This document shows positions 35,828 to 47,506 of a stretch of DNA of 64,000 nt, one piece after another. This DNA comes from Dipodascopsis uninucleata var. uninucleata. Taxonomy: Eukaryota > Ascomycota > Lipomycetes > Lipomycetales > Lipomycetaceae. The stretch covers positions 1-64,000 of the forward strand of contig JAJLTO010000012.1 of NCBI GenBank assembly GCA_030568195.1, read 5' to 3'. Made by a program: the position numbers and the translations under genes. Positions within the stretch are counted from its first letter, which is position 1. Each line of letters opens with the position of its first letter. Below the pieces are notes generated by a model, which searched no databases, was not told where the DNA came from, and saw nothing but the letters and a program-made list of their open reading frames with translations.

Positions 35828-36509
35828 TCGAGTAGTTTTGGTTTTGAACGCTCCTATCCAGGAAATAAAGAAGACAGGAGGTGTCTTGACGCTAAACGAT
35901 CGATCAGTTTCTATACACACGCAGCTGCCAATTTGAAGATAATAGAAGGACGAGATTTCAATTCATTCAATTTAAATTCTCTGACACGAAAGGTTAGAAA
36001 TATTTCACCAAAATAAATATATATTCTTAATAATTTTTGTAGAGGTCTATTTGTCAACTATGCATCACTGAACATTTTTATTGACAAACAGAAATTATTA
36101 GCATATCATCCGTGGGCGTTTAATCGTGAGGCTCAAACCTGATAATGCACGAACTCGAATCGACCGATGACAAATAGATCCAAAAGTAGTCTTGTTATAC
36201 AACATATATACAGTATTACCTTCAAATTAATCATTATCATGTATTACATTGGATCGGTTGATACTCATAACAATGCGTTCTTTAAATCATACAGCTTAAA
36301 TTTATAGAATTGCTAATAAAGTGGATCAATTGGCAAATAAAATCATCACAACAGATACATGAACAACTATAAATAATTCCATCGTAAGTACGGTCAGCGA
36401 TGCAATTTTACGAGCATTTTATTTGGAATTATAACCTCAAAAATAGTTAAACTTAGAGGACGTACTAATTGTGGTTCTTAGTGTTATTACCAAATTTTTA
36501 AATAACAGA
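35828..36509. other. Intergenic region, no feature seen
   Basis: This lies between the start of the Ser-rich protein gene and the stop of SEC39, both minus strand. It is AT-rich. Nothing coding, repetitive or structured is evident. Confidence 0.5.
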
Positions 36510-38753
36510 TTATTTGGTCATATATTGCGTCAACTGGAGCTCGAAATCTTGCCAAACATTTAATATTTCAAATATGTGATTCTCAGGACAAATGTCCATT
36601 GAACGAGATAAAAGCTGCATCTGCAATTTTAGATCATTAGCCTTTTCCATTAGCTGAGCACGCTGTAGCATTGTTAGTTGTGGTGATGGCGAACTAGCAA
36701 GAGACAGAGCATTGGGTGACACGTATCTACCAGCGGCAAAAAAAACTTGCCAGATCATGTCGTTATCCAGGGCTCTAATTTCTTCCTGGTTACTCCAGAG
36801 ACGATTCATACAATAGTCATATGCTGTACTAAAGTCGTCAGCTGCAAGAGCAGAGTATATGCACATTCTAGTAATTCTATATTCGATGCCTTTGCGATCA
36901 GTATCGGGCTTGCCTAAGCCAATTAGAAGGTTAGATGTTATAGATATCAGTTCATCTATTTGAAGATATGATTTTCCATTCGATTGTAATAGTTGAGAGA
37001 TGATATCTTCAGGATTATTATTAATTTTTATTTGTAAAGGGGACAAGGGAACACCTTGAGATAATGTGAGTGAATATTTAGATAACTCATGTGTAGCTTT
37101 GAGTAATAGATCTGCTTTTTTCAATTCATTCGAGGTCGATATAGAATCATAAACCAAATGAAGGCTTTCTGTTCGTTAGTAACATAGCCTGTTACGCCAA
37201 ATAAAAATACTGTCTTACATTTGAGATGCAATTCTAAGACTTCCTCGCGTTGCATTGCAATTTGACGCATTGTCATAATGTTTCTGGAAAGACTTCAAAA
37301 CATGCAATTCGACATCACTGTTATCCAAAGGTCCTTGTATAGGATCGATATATATTTCTCGTACAAGATTAATCCGCCCAAACTCCAATAGCGTCTCAAG
37401 AAATATATTCTCTACATCAGAGTCACTGAGCTTTCCAAGAACAAGACTTTTGTTTCTTAGCCAACGAGAAGCACTTCGTAGAGTACGCCAATTACTGTCA
37501 TCTCGATAAGCATATTCTTTGGACTTACCTCTGACCAACTTAAGCAAAAACTGCAGTTGTTCTTCATGTGAGGCATAAAATCTTAACAGGGCCACAGTAG
37601 CAATGCTCACCGGCATATATACAGAAAGCATCGAAGCTGATGTAATTAGGCTCTCAAGCAATTTGATTTGTAAAGCAGACGGATATAGCAACGGGCTAGA
37701 CGGAAAAGCGAATGCACGGTCTTCACCTATTAATACCATGTCGTCGTCAATGCCATCTGTGCTTACCACATCCATATCAGAATTATCGGCAAAGCTTCTC
37801 AAATATAAAGCTCGTTTCTGCAAAGCATGCATATTTTCAAAAACACTGGACTGGACATCAGCACAATGATAGCAAATGGCGATGATTGCTGAAATGTAGA
37901 GCATCTGCACATTTTTTCCAGTTTCTGGGCCGCTCCAGGTCCTGATAAATTCAAATGCCCACTTAAAGTCCGACTCTGATTTCAAAATCATCCACTTATA
38001 GAAGTTAAGCCAGTAAGATTCAGCGCCTTCACTCGCAATGGAATCTCTGTAGCAAAGAAAAGGAGAGATGACTGTTTTCACATCACGAGTAATTGTCATA
38101 GCAGTTGAATAATGTAGAAACTTCACGAGAAGTCTATCTATATCTTCTGTTGCCAGTTGATGAAACTTCAAACCGGTCAAAAGTCTGCTACTAGGATAGT
38201 ATGCTGCTAGCTTTAAGATTGGCTCAAATACTTGCTCGCGCCAGATGACAACAGAATCAGGCATTTCCGCAAGTATCGCGTCGACGTTCAGTACTGATTG
38301 CACCATATCAGGCATTTCAACTGTATTATCCAGCTTACATATCCAACGGAAAATCCACCACTCTTTAAGTTGCTCAGGACCAGCTCGCTTGATCTCGTCT
38401 GTTTGTAGATGTTTGTCTCGGTCCATAAGACGATCCACAACGTTATCAGACACCCTATTTAGAAACTCCAACTCTTCTATTTGTGGTGCATTTTGCGCCT
38501 TCTTTTCTTCGTCTCTATCTTGAGACCATCTTAAGCGGTCATGGCATATATCAAATACTAATGGTAAAAATTCATTAGGATCGGACGTAGCAGGCAGATA
38601 TTCCAGTAATATAGCCAGTGCTTCTGTCGATGCCAACGACGGTTTCCATGATTTCGTCTCAAAGAGCTTCCTCAGGTCTTCTACTCTTGACAAAGAGGAA
38701 AGATATATAGCAGTAAGAACAGAAGTCGAATCCATCTGCATAGTTGCAGTCAT
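36510..38753 (-). CDS. SEC39: Dsl1 tethering-complex subunit Sec39 (NBAS-related)
   Basis: Sec39 is part of the Dsl1 complex, which tethers Golgi-derived COPI vesicles at the ER. The exons are 38753-37219 and 37164-36510, giving 729 residues. The protein is an all-helical solenoid of the Sec39 domain family. Recognisable stretches are LAILLEYLPATSDPNEFLPL, EWWIFRWICKLDNTVEMPDMV, YYPSSRLLTGLKFHQLATED and, at the exon junction, HYDNASNCNATRGSLRIASQI. Splicing the 54-nt intron joins CAAAT to CCTTCAT and continues the frame into LHLVYDSISTSNELKKA. The length is close to yeast Sec39 (709). It has no catalytic motif, as expected. The ATG gives MTATMQMDSTS. Confidence 0.85.
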
Positions 38754-39006
38754 AGAAACTATTGGATTTTCGACTTTCTAGTGGTACTGCTACTGATAAT
38801 GCTGATTGTAAATTCCTAATCTGTATGCTTTGTTTGAAGGGTGGAGTTGTTATGCAAAATATACAGTTTATTTGTGCGGCAGTGTAGCGTATTCTAATAC
38901 CCATGTAAAATTTAGCTTACTGCTAGGACTACAAACATCAAAACGAAAAAATTACATATATTTTTATATAGTTTTCTTCAAACAATTATATCAAAATTAG
39001 GCAAGA

Positions 39007-40749
39007 TTATAGATTGCGTTTTAGCTCAGCTTTCTTAATTTTTCCAGTCGATGTTTTTGGAAACGATTTTATGATCTCGACTTCTTTTGGTACCTGATAT
39101 CCACCTAACTTTGTTTTCACTAATTGGAGCAGATCATTTTTGATCGCACTCTCGTTCTGCTCTCGGCTATCATGGCCACGTCGAAGTACCACAAAAGCCT
39201 TTGGTCTCTCACCAAATTTGTCATCGCGAATACCAATAACAGCACATTCTAACACAGCTGGATGCTCTTGCAGTACATTCTCGATGGCTACACTTGATAT
39301 GTTTTCACCACCTGATATGATAATATCTTTACTTCGATCAACGATTTGAATCATTCCATCAGGGTGAACGACTGCAAGGTCACCAGAATGGAGCCATCCT
39401 CCTCGAAAGGCATTTGCAGTGCTCCCAGGGTCATTATGATAGCCTTTCATACAGATATTCCCCTGGAAGACAATCTCGCCAATTTCCTTACCATCTGATT
39501 TAACATCGATCAAACTGCCATCTAATGAATCTTGGAGAGTAATTACTCGTAGCTTTTTAGAAGCTATAAATCCCTGTCCCTGACGTGAGAGCTTTTGAAA
39601 ACGACTCTCATCTGGTTCATTTTTCCATTCCTCGCGATAATAGCATCTAGTAATTGGCCCATAGGTTTCTGTCATACCGTATACGTGAACAGGCATGATA
39701 TTTAAATTATACATTTGTCGAAACAACGCCGGTGATGGTGGTGCAGCAGCAACTGTGGCAATAACAGGATGAGACAATTTGGTAGCCATTGGATGATCGC
39801 AAATAGCGGTATTGACAGTAGGCGCAGCACAATAGTGAGTAACAGGATTGGTAATATTTGTCAAATATTGCCATATCAAATCGTAATCCATCTTTCGCAA
39901 GCATACATGAGTACCTCTAACTGCTGTAACAGCATAAGGGAAAGCCCAGGCACCCGCATGAAACATCGGCAATGTCCATAAATACCTACATCTGCGGTCC
40001 ACTCTATTTAGTTCTGATTCAATAATTGCTCCCATGCTAGCTAAATACATTCCCCTGTGAGTATATTCAACAGCCTTTGGCATTCCAGTTGTCCCTGACG
40101 TAAATGCAAGGGCAATTATATCATCTTCCGGAAGATCCTGAAAGTGAAGAGCAGAGAATTGTGTTTTATCAGTTGCCATAGATTGGATAAGCTCATTGTA
40201 AGTTTGATAGGTATATGACTTTCTGAATTCCTCGATGTCCTCTGATTGATCTGAGTCTAAATTTACTATTATCTCAACGCGGTCTGAGAGACTTGAGTTT
40301 TTGAGCGCCTCAAGGACAAGCTCTAAAAAGTCTCTGTCAACAAAGAGAGCGCTTATCTGAGATAACTCAAAAACTCGTCGAATCTCGTCTGCCGATAATC
40401 TGTAGTTGAATGTAGCTTGAATGAGCCCTGATCCTGCGATTCCAAATATACATTCTAGGAACATGGGACTATTACATGATACGACCCCTATCTTTGCTCC
40501 TTTCGTATATTTGACTTTGAGATAACTGGCTATCCTCCTGGAAAATTCTGCTTCTGTCAGATAACTTCGTTCAAGTGATCTACCTGATCGATCTTTATGA
40601 ACTATTGCAACAGCATTGGGCTCCAATTCTGCTGCTCTTTGCAGGAAATACGCTGGATTTAATTCATGAATATGTGGTTTTGATTTCTCTACTGGCACCG
40701 ACATTTCTGAGAAATGAGCCAATAGCGCCTGTAATCGTCTCTTTGCCAT
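39007..40749 (-). CDS. AMP-forming acyl-CoA synthetase (acyl-activating enzyme)
   Basis: This is a 580-residue intronless member of the ANL superfamily, which activates a carboxylic acid with ATP and transfers it to CoA. The core motifs are all present: LAFTSGTTGMPKA (the P-loop-like ATP site), YGMTETYGP, GWLHSGDLAVVHPDG, IVDRSKDIIISGGENIS and the C-terminal PKTSTGKIKK with the catalytic Lys. The overall pattern (ATFNYRLSADEIRRV, TLPMFHAGAWAF) resembles the medium-chain/acyl-activating group of plants and bacteria rather than acetyl-CoA synthetase. Chain length and substrate cannot be read from sequence. The protein ends KRNL, not a canonical SKL peroxisomal signal, so its location is uncertain. 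Confidence 0.9.
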   Translation of the reverse strand: MAKRRLQALLAHFSEMSVPVEKSKPHIHELNPAYFLQRAAELEPNAVAIVHKDRSGRSLERSYLTEAEFSRRIASYLKVKYTKGAKIGVVSCNSPMFLECIFGIAGSGLIQATFNYRLSADEIRRVFELSQISALFVDRDFLELVLEALKNSSLSDRVEIIVNLDSDQSEDIEEFRKSYTYQTYNELIQSMATDKTQFSALHFQDLPEDDIIALAFTSGTTGMPKAVEYTHRGMYLASMGAIIESELNRVDRRCRYLWTLPMFHAGAWAFPYAVTAVRGTHVCLRKMDYDLIWQYLTNITNPVTHYCAAPTVNTAICDHPMATKLSHPVIATVAAAPPSPALFRQMYNLNIMPVHVYGMTETYGPITRCYYREEWKNEPDESRFQKLSRQGQGFIASKKLRVITLQDSLDGSLIDVKSDGKEIGEIVFQGNICMKGYHNDPGSTANAFRGGWLHSGDLAVVHPDGMIQIVDRSKDIIISGGENISSVAIENVLQEHPAVLECAVIGIRDDKFGERPKAFVVLRRGHDSREQNESAIKNDLLQLVKTKLGGYQVPKEVEIIKSFPKTSTGKIKKAELKRNL

Positions 40750-41626
40750 ACTTTGAACACCAGCTTGTCGAGTTTAGTTGAGACCTATTTTGTTAATTTT
40801 GTCAATATACGGTATATCGGAAGGTGTTCAGTAATATAACCACAACACATCCAGTTGTATATTTATAACGACCTTATATAGCTGTAGTCTCGTTATTCAG
40901 CAAATACTGGAAGCAATATAGCTTGATTTGAGAGGGTCATAAGAACCAGCTCAACTTCTAACTCTAGCATTATTTTCCCCGCTTTCGTCATATAGCCGCA
41001 CAGCATCCACTTATACTCTTCTTGATAAAACTGGTCCGGTTAGGGCAAAATGCTAGCTTTTTAATATCCCATTTATCAGGTATAAATAATAAACAATAAA
41101 ATACTCTAATAATGAGAAAATTAAGAACGTAATAATGCCATTAAGCTAGTTCTTTCTTTGTTCCATTCAATAAGATCACAATGACCAACACAACAAACAC
41201 AAGTCAAACAAGTTGAATACAGAACCTCAAAACAAAACTATAAGTAAATAGTACTACTAAAACAGAATTTAAGAAAATATTCTTAATTGGTGATGACCAG
41301 ACTTAAAACGTACAAATTGCTAAGCCATTACGACAGTCATTATAAGAACAACCCTTCAATGGATTATAATTATATACATAGAAATTATAGAGGTAAACTC
41401 AAGTTAAAATATATATGTGTACCAATATCTGGTGTGAAAAGGGTGTACGATGCTGGAGAACTATAGGAACGACTGAGCACAAACATAACTACACAAATTT
41501 TAAGTAAACACCAAGCAATGTAAGACGATGTGAGATAATATAAGACGCGACAAAAATGTGGAGTTCCAGGGAAAATTAGCATACTATATTCGTTTGTTTT
41601 GCCTGTGAAATGGCGGAAACAATCAT
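40750..41626. other. Intergenic region between ACS promoter and PAL1 3' end
   Basis: This 877-bp AT-rich spacer lies between two minus-strand genes. It includes the presumed acyl-CoA synthetase promoter and the PAL1 3' UTR. No gene, RNA or repeat is seen. Confidence 0.5.
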
Positions 41627-44546
41627 TCAACTTTCAACTTTCCTACGACCTCCAACCTTAAGACTCTTGACTCTTTTCAATAACTTGGCACCATTCTCAT
41701 CCTTTGGACTAGTGGGAGATCTAGACTGTCCTCTAGAAGCACCAGGCGATGAGGTCTGTCTAATCATTCTAGGCACCGAAGACTGCCTCTCTTCCTCTTC
41801 AGAAATAGTCTCACTGCGCCGAGCAGATGCTGTACTACTAGTGTCTATTTGAAGTCGATCTTCAGATTTCATTCCTCTTATCTTCTGGACAATCGATTTC
41901 TTACGGTTGAGACCACTATTAGCTCCATTAGAACTTGTGTGATTATTACTGTTGCCACTGCCTTCATTGACTACACCAAGACCGCTGAAATTGACACTAC
42001 CATCACTCTCCTTGTCCTTCAATTTCTGTTGCATGATAGCAGCCTTGCTTGCAGGAGCACCTTCTAAGAAAGTTGACGATCCTAGTCCTAGAGAAATATC
42101 GCCATGAACAGGTTCGGATTTTAGAGAGGGATCAAATCTCATCGAATTAATACCTTGCACTTCACGAATCTGATGGAACTCATCTACCAAGTATCGCGGC
42201 ACTCCAAGCATATTATTCTCAGAATCAATTGGAAACGCCAACATTGGTGCTTTCTTTTTATTCTTATTACGATGGGGATTGCATGCATCAAACGGACCAT
42301 CATGATGAAATCCGGTTCCAGATATTCCTGTAACATCTAGTTTATCAATCTTATCTAGAGAAGCCAAAGCTTTCGCAGACTTTGCACGACTCTTGGAACT
42401 AGGTGAGCTTGATTTCACACCACCACTGCTATTTTTCTTTGGAGGAGAAGTAGACGAAGACTTCTGCAAATTTCCGCTAAACAATCTTCGTGGATCCATA
42501 CTTACATAAAGTTTGGAAGAGGAAGCATGCTCATCAAAATGTCTCTTCTCCCTCTCAGTGGAGGCGGGTTTGTCGCGACTAGTGCTTGGTCGACCACTAC
42601 TGTGAGAGCGTTGTTGTGAATGCGGATTTACCAAATGCTGATGTTGAGTTTTATGTGAGCGGTATTGCGAGCGATGTTCATGACTATTACTATTTCTCTT
42701 CGATGAACTATAGGCATCCTCAGCTAAATTTAAATGAGATTTCAAATGAGTTCTCTCAGTAGCATGAGGGGTTGCAAACGGGTCTTCCTGCTCCTCACTT
42801 CCAGTTCGCCTTGATTTCATACGGCGAGAATCGGTCAAAAATCCCATTGAAGCTTGATGATGAAGAGTATGATCCTTAGGTTTACTGTCCCAATCAAGGG
42901 GCATATATGCTTCAATTATGCCATGCGCTTCAAAAATGGATGATTCTGAGTTACGTCGAGGACGCGCTAAAAAAGAAAAGATGTCAGCTAGACTTTAAAA
43001 AGGATGAAAAATCATAACAACAGTTTATAGCTTACATCTAAAATTTTGTATTTCCTCTTGCAGATTATAGCTCCTATTAGATCGCCTTGGAGGAGGTGGA
43101 GGCGCAGTTTGATGAAATGAATAATTGTCGTTATGACCGTTTACCAACTCTGAACCAGAAGACTTGAATAGTAAATCAGGTAGGGGTCTAAAGAAATTAT
43201 TAGTAAAGTAGTCCACAGAGACAGACATGGTGTATGTTTCGTGCTATTTGTGATTGGTATGATCGAAAGCTCGTACTGATTCAGTACTATCAGCGTCGAC
43301 AGGCTCTAGAAAAGCGAAAAAAGAAAGATGATAAGAAAGAGAGAGGCATGTATAGGTAAATGACGACACACGATAGACAACTAGTCAAACTTCAAAGACG
43401 AGATCAGAACACTGGTATTAGAAGAGGCACACTTAAAATATCAAAGATTAATCTTCCTAAGCACAAAAGTTAACAAAAATAACTAAGGCTTTATATATAG
43501 CTGACTTTATAAATCCCAAGAGAGATTAGTGATAGATTTGCGGAGCTGTCGTTATCTTGAGCCACAAACCAAAAATATTAGCTGCAACATTCTGTAACGA
43601 ATGTTACAGCGTATCAGGAAAGATCGTAAGCGTATGCCTATTAAGGAGGTACCGTCTCATCTTAATATAGCGCACAAGCTTATAGCTGACAGAACAAAGC
43701 ATTTGAAACGAGCTTCATTTTAAAGCCCTTATACAAGCAGTATCAAAGAAATCTCTCAGGTCGGTGACTCCCATCGTATATTATTATCTACCACACTCGC
43801 TCGTCACTCCTTATTTGAACAAGCCAAATCTCAATAATAACTTCACTCGATAGTTCCGTATGTAACATATTGTTTTTTTGCACTTTTAATGTCACTCTTC
43901 CCAGTCTCAGCTTTAATATATTGTTATACTTGTAGAATCACCTTATAGACGATTAATATTCACTGCCCGTCACATAGTTTGTAGATGCAGACTTACTATA
44001 CACTTTAACCTGTGTGTATTTATCATGCCCAACAAAATAAAAGCAAACTGTCTACTCCAGCTCTAACAGCAGAAAGTAGCCACTACCGCTGCAGTATGGC
44101 CGTAAATATTTGATCAGAGTAGCACGATGAACACTGAGCTAACGAAACCTCCAAAAACAGCACTAATCATAAACCAGCAGACACAACAAAAAGATAGTGA
44201 GCATAAAAAGAAATATCGCTTTAACAGCTGCTCGTACTCACCTCCAGTTCTCATGCTCCGTGTCGGACACGGATCTGCGACTGAGCACAGGCGCCGCTTC
44301 GTCCAAACCGGCCACATCATCTTCTACAAGGTCCAAAAATGGGTTCTTAGAGTTGAACGATGCCGTTCGATAGCCTGTTGCATTCTGTGCAGACCTTGAC
44401 ATATTCTTAGTTGCCGACGCGCCTGCCACAATACCAGAATATCCATTATTTTGCGCCGCCCCTGGTAGTGTGTCCACCGCAAACGGGTCTAACGACTTCG
44501 CGGTGTTCGCTGCCGAGCGAAATGGATTATTGGAGGCAAATGCCAT
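41627..44546 (-). CDS. PAL1: Cell-polarity and endocytic protein Pal1
   Basis: Pal1 family proteins act at sites of polarised growth and endocytosis. The exons are 44546-44242, 43187-43036 and 42966-41627, giving 598 residues. The first exon holds two NPF motifs (residues 7-9 and 68-70) and one DPF, ligands of EH-domain and adaptor proteins. The second begins RPLPDLLF and has a PPPPPRR proline tract. The third carries the Pal1 domain, LDVTGISGTGFHHDGPF followed by DACNPHRN...APMLAFP, then a basic C-terminus. The join of first to second exon keeps frame across a GTGAGT donor and a TTTCTTTAG acceptor, and NPF motifs are known in Pal1. That intron is 1,054 nt, against about 70 for the next. The second exon also has its own ATG at 43228 (MSVSVDYF), which would give a 510-residue form without the NPF motifs. 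Confidence 0.85.
43188..44241 (-). other. Long first intron of PAL1, possible internal promoter
   Basis: This is about fifteen times the usual intron length in this window. It contains a 7-bp stem hairpin (CTGTAAC/GTTACAG, 43592-43609). Its 3' end overlaps a second possible first exon, with the ATG at 43228 upstream of the acceptor. No independent gene was found in it on either strand. Confidence 0.5.
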
Positions 44547-45301
44547 CCTTCTCGACCTTCAGTCTGGTGTATATTCCAATCCTACACTCTATTACTACTG
44601 TTACAGCTCTTTGATGCACTCTTAATAACAAAAAATATATTAATAAACTGTTCTGCAGACCAATCCCTGTCATTAACATACTAAGACTCGCCTGGCTGAA
44701 GGGGAGCCAGGGGGCGATGACTGTATAATTAATAATGTCACTCCCGACAATAACTGAAGGGGATGGTTACCCTCGCGCACAGCCAGCGAAGCCCGCCCGC
44801 TTAGGACATTAATTATTACTATTTATTGCGCATACTAACCACAATAGTGAAATATTAACCACTACTTAGCGATGATTACCCGGAAAACGCGCCATGCGTC
44901 TCTGGACAAAAGAGCCTGACGGAGAGCGTAGCGTTGTTTTTGAGAAACACGCCCTCAAAGCGTGCAGCAACATTGAATTTGGATATATGGCACAAATATA
45001 TCTGTGTTATAGGCCATGAGAGCACCACAGTATTTGTCAATAACAGCGATACTTCACAGCAACACTGAACGTACTGTGACTGCGTTTCGTCACGCATAAT
45101 AGGTTTTTAACCTAATTTCCTATAGGGTTTACCTGAAAATTAACGCGACATCCACAAGAGTATGATCACGCATCAAAGGCCACTCGAAGAATTACTGCAG
45201 GAATTGCTTTTGTTCGTAAGAGTCAGATCTACGGCTTGAATTGCTTCTGTTTTAATTTTTGCGTAACATTTATTAGTACCGGCGACTAAATATTGTCAGC
45301 T
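44547..45301. promoter_or_regulatory. Bidirectional promoter region between PAL1 and STM1
   Basis: This 755-bp spacer has a GC-richer block at about 44690-44815. It contains three AGGGG matches (44700, 44710 and 44758), the core of fungal stress-response elements. A TAGGGTTT telobox lies at about 45124, roughly 180 bp upstream of the STM1 ATG; teloboxes are common in promoters of ribosome-related genes. No coding frame is supported. Confidence 0.45.
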
Positions 45302-47135
45302 ATGTCTGTCGCCTCAAAGGTTAGTGGATTATAGGAAGAAAAAAGATAGGTGGTGCAAGGCTGGTAGACAGTGCGAGTAGATGATGACGGAAAGCTGAGG
45401 GGAGTGGTAGTCAGCGGATGGAGCTTACAAGGTATCGCGGAAATGACATGTAGAATGAATAGTCGTAAATTTGTGGCTTAAGCTGGATATATGAATATTA
45501 AAAGGAAAATCGATTGACGTGTACGGTGTTGTGGAGTTGATGGCTAACATATTTATTTTATTTGAAAGCAGAATCTGTTCAGCTTGTTAGGTTAGTTAGT
45601 CGAATTTTTTTGATATTCGTGTGATGTGAAATATCACCTCTTTGAACTGTGCCAGTCACAGATGACGGATGTAAACCCACTGGATCGATTCCCTGTAATT
45701 ATTTGGATATATTATAGGCTAGCAATAGATGGATGTGTGACGTGTAGACGACAATGGAAATGTGAAGGTCGGATCCTAAATGTGAAATAATATTTACTAT
45801 TAGAACTGTCGAGAGTAATAATTGATTCAACAGCTGAACACTGACGTTTTAAATGAATTGTATTTTTATTGGGTTGGACGAATTGGAATAGTGATATTTT
45901 ACTTAAAGCTTGTATCATTATTACTTCACAGTTCTGCATGAGTTAGCCAAAAGAATTTTTGAGATAGAAAAAGGGTTGGGAAGAAGATGTCTAGAGCGTC
46001 AAGTGAATTGAATTTCTACTTAGTTAGCGATTCAGCATGTTCTGGTTAATTAGGATTAGTGGAAACAATATGCTATTAATTTTATACTACAGCTGGCATT
46101 TTGAGTTTATCATATAGCTCTCAGAGCTGCAATCGTGGGAGGTGGATGGCAAATGAGAAAGTGGAATATCAAGAGAGGTGGCTTGGCTAATTATAAAATA
46201 GTGACTAATTTTTTGTTGTAGCTGATGATATTGAGGATCCGGATGCTGCTGCTGCCGTTGCTCCAAAGGACCAGAAGCAGCCTCCCAAGGAGGTTGTAAA
46301 ACAAACTACTTCTTCAAAGAAGGCTGATGTTCCTCCTAAGTCTGCTAAACCAGAGAATGCTCGACCAAACCGTGGACCAAAAAACCTCAATGAGGAGGCT
46401 ATTCGTGACAAGGCTGCTGGACGAAGTGCTAACAGGTCACGCCCACTTGATGATGAGTCTGCTCCCCGTGGTGGCCGCGGTGGCCGTGGTGGCCGTGGTG
46501 GCCGTGGCGGTCGTCCTGGAAAGCGACAGTTTGATAGACACTCTAATGCTCCAGCTGATGCTCCTAAGCAAGTTGCTGAATCATGGGGATCTAGCGCTAC
46601 TGAGGGCAAAGATGAGGAGGCATCTAAGAACGATGCTTCTGCTGAATTGGCAGCTACCAAAGAAGAAGAAACTCCTGCTGAGAATAGTGAGCCTGCTGCT
46701 GATGAGGAATCCACGAAGACTTTGGATGAATACCTGTCTGAATTGTCCATGAAGTCATCAGACTTGGGACCGAAGTATCCACTTCGTAAGGCTAATGATG
46801 GCGATGATCCAAGCAGCTGGGGTACTGTTGTTGGTAACGATGAAGAAGAGGAGACTGATGCTTACATCACTGGATTGAAGCCTAAAACTGTCCAGTCCAA
46901 GGTTAAGTCCAAGAAAGAGAAGATTGTCTTCGATTTTGAGCCACAGTTTGCTGATCCATCAAGCGGACGAGGTGGCCGAGGACGTGGCGACCGAAACAGT
47001 TCTCGACGAGGTGGTGATCGTGGCCGAGGCAGCCGGGGTGGTCGAAGAGAGGGACGTGGTATTTCCGCTACCTCCGCTCCAAAGGCAGCTCCACTCAACC
47101 TTTCAAATACTGCTGAGTTCCCATCGTTGTCATAA
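45302..47135 (+). CDS. STM1: Ribosome-associated RNA-binding protein Stm1/SERBP1-like (HABP4 family)
   Basis: Stm1/SERBP1 proteins clamp idle ribosomes and bind mRNA or G-quadruplexes. Predicted exons are 45302-45319 (18 nt), 45572-45590 (a 19-nt microexon) and 46222-47135, giving 316 residues. The joined start, MSVASKNLFSLLADDIEDPDA, is the family's characteristic N-terminus, which strongly supports the two tiny exons. Next come basic and acidic low-complexity stretches and an RGG block. The HABP4/PAI-RBP1 region contains KRQFDRHSNAPADAPKQVAESWG. SMKSSDLGPKYPLRKANDGDD, GLKPKTVQSKVKSKKEK and a second RGG-type tail follow, ending in NTAEFPSLS. The introns of 252 and 631 nt are long for this genome. 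The GC-rich RGG codons produce a spurious antisense ORF. Confidence 0.9.
46467..46514 (+). repeat. Tandem RGG-coding repeat in STM1
   Basis: Repeated CGTGGTGGC-type 9-mers encode about five Arg-Gly-Gly units. This is an RNA-binding RGG motif and also a potential site of length change. Confidence 0.8.
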
Positions 47136-47506
47136 TTTCGCGCGTGCGCCACAGCCGCTTCAAAGCCGTCTTATTGTCTAGTAGAAGAAGGTAATATATA
47201 CCGAAAGTTCCTAAAAGTTTTTGGTATTGTTACTTTTTGATATGTTTGAAGCAATTTGGGAGAAAAAGTCTCCAATAAAAGAATCGAGATACATCAAACT
47301 TCGCGACACCTAGCGTACTTGATTGTCAGGATAATAAATTTGTTTTGTTAATAGTAGTAGCAATCGACAATATTTAAAATATACTCATATATATCTTTTG
47401 TTTGTGTTCAGAAAGCATTCTTATAATAGAACTAAATTGTAGTCTAATTGTACAGTGGAAAGATGTATTAACGTAGTACATATGCTCTCTGTCCCGAAAG
47501 TAGAAG
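47136..47506. other. 3' flanking region of convergent genes, STM1 / sterol acyltransferase
   Basis: This 371-bp AT-rich spacer contains an AATAAA match at about 47274, likely the STM1 polyadenylation signal. Nothing else is seen. Confidence 0.5.

Noticed and set aside
44127-44399. Plus-strand ORF of 90 codons
   Set aside because: It overlaps the PAL1 first exon on the other strand and looks like noise; the minus-strand NPF-containing exon is the better call.
45375-45400. ATGATGA and CTGA close together in STM1 intron 1, resembling snoRNA boxes C and D
   Set aside because: The spacing is only a few bases, there is no terminal stem and no second D box at a plausible distance.
45683-45691. GATCGATTC, a perfect match to a tRNA B-box pattern, inside an STM1 intron
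   Set aside because: The flanks do not form a T-arm stem and no A-box lies upstream, so no tRNA fold can be drawn.
46205-46750. Minus-strand ORF rich in Pro, Arg and Ser
   Set aside because: It is the antisense shadow of the RGG-coding part of STM1; the sense protein is a clear family match.
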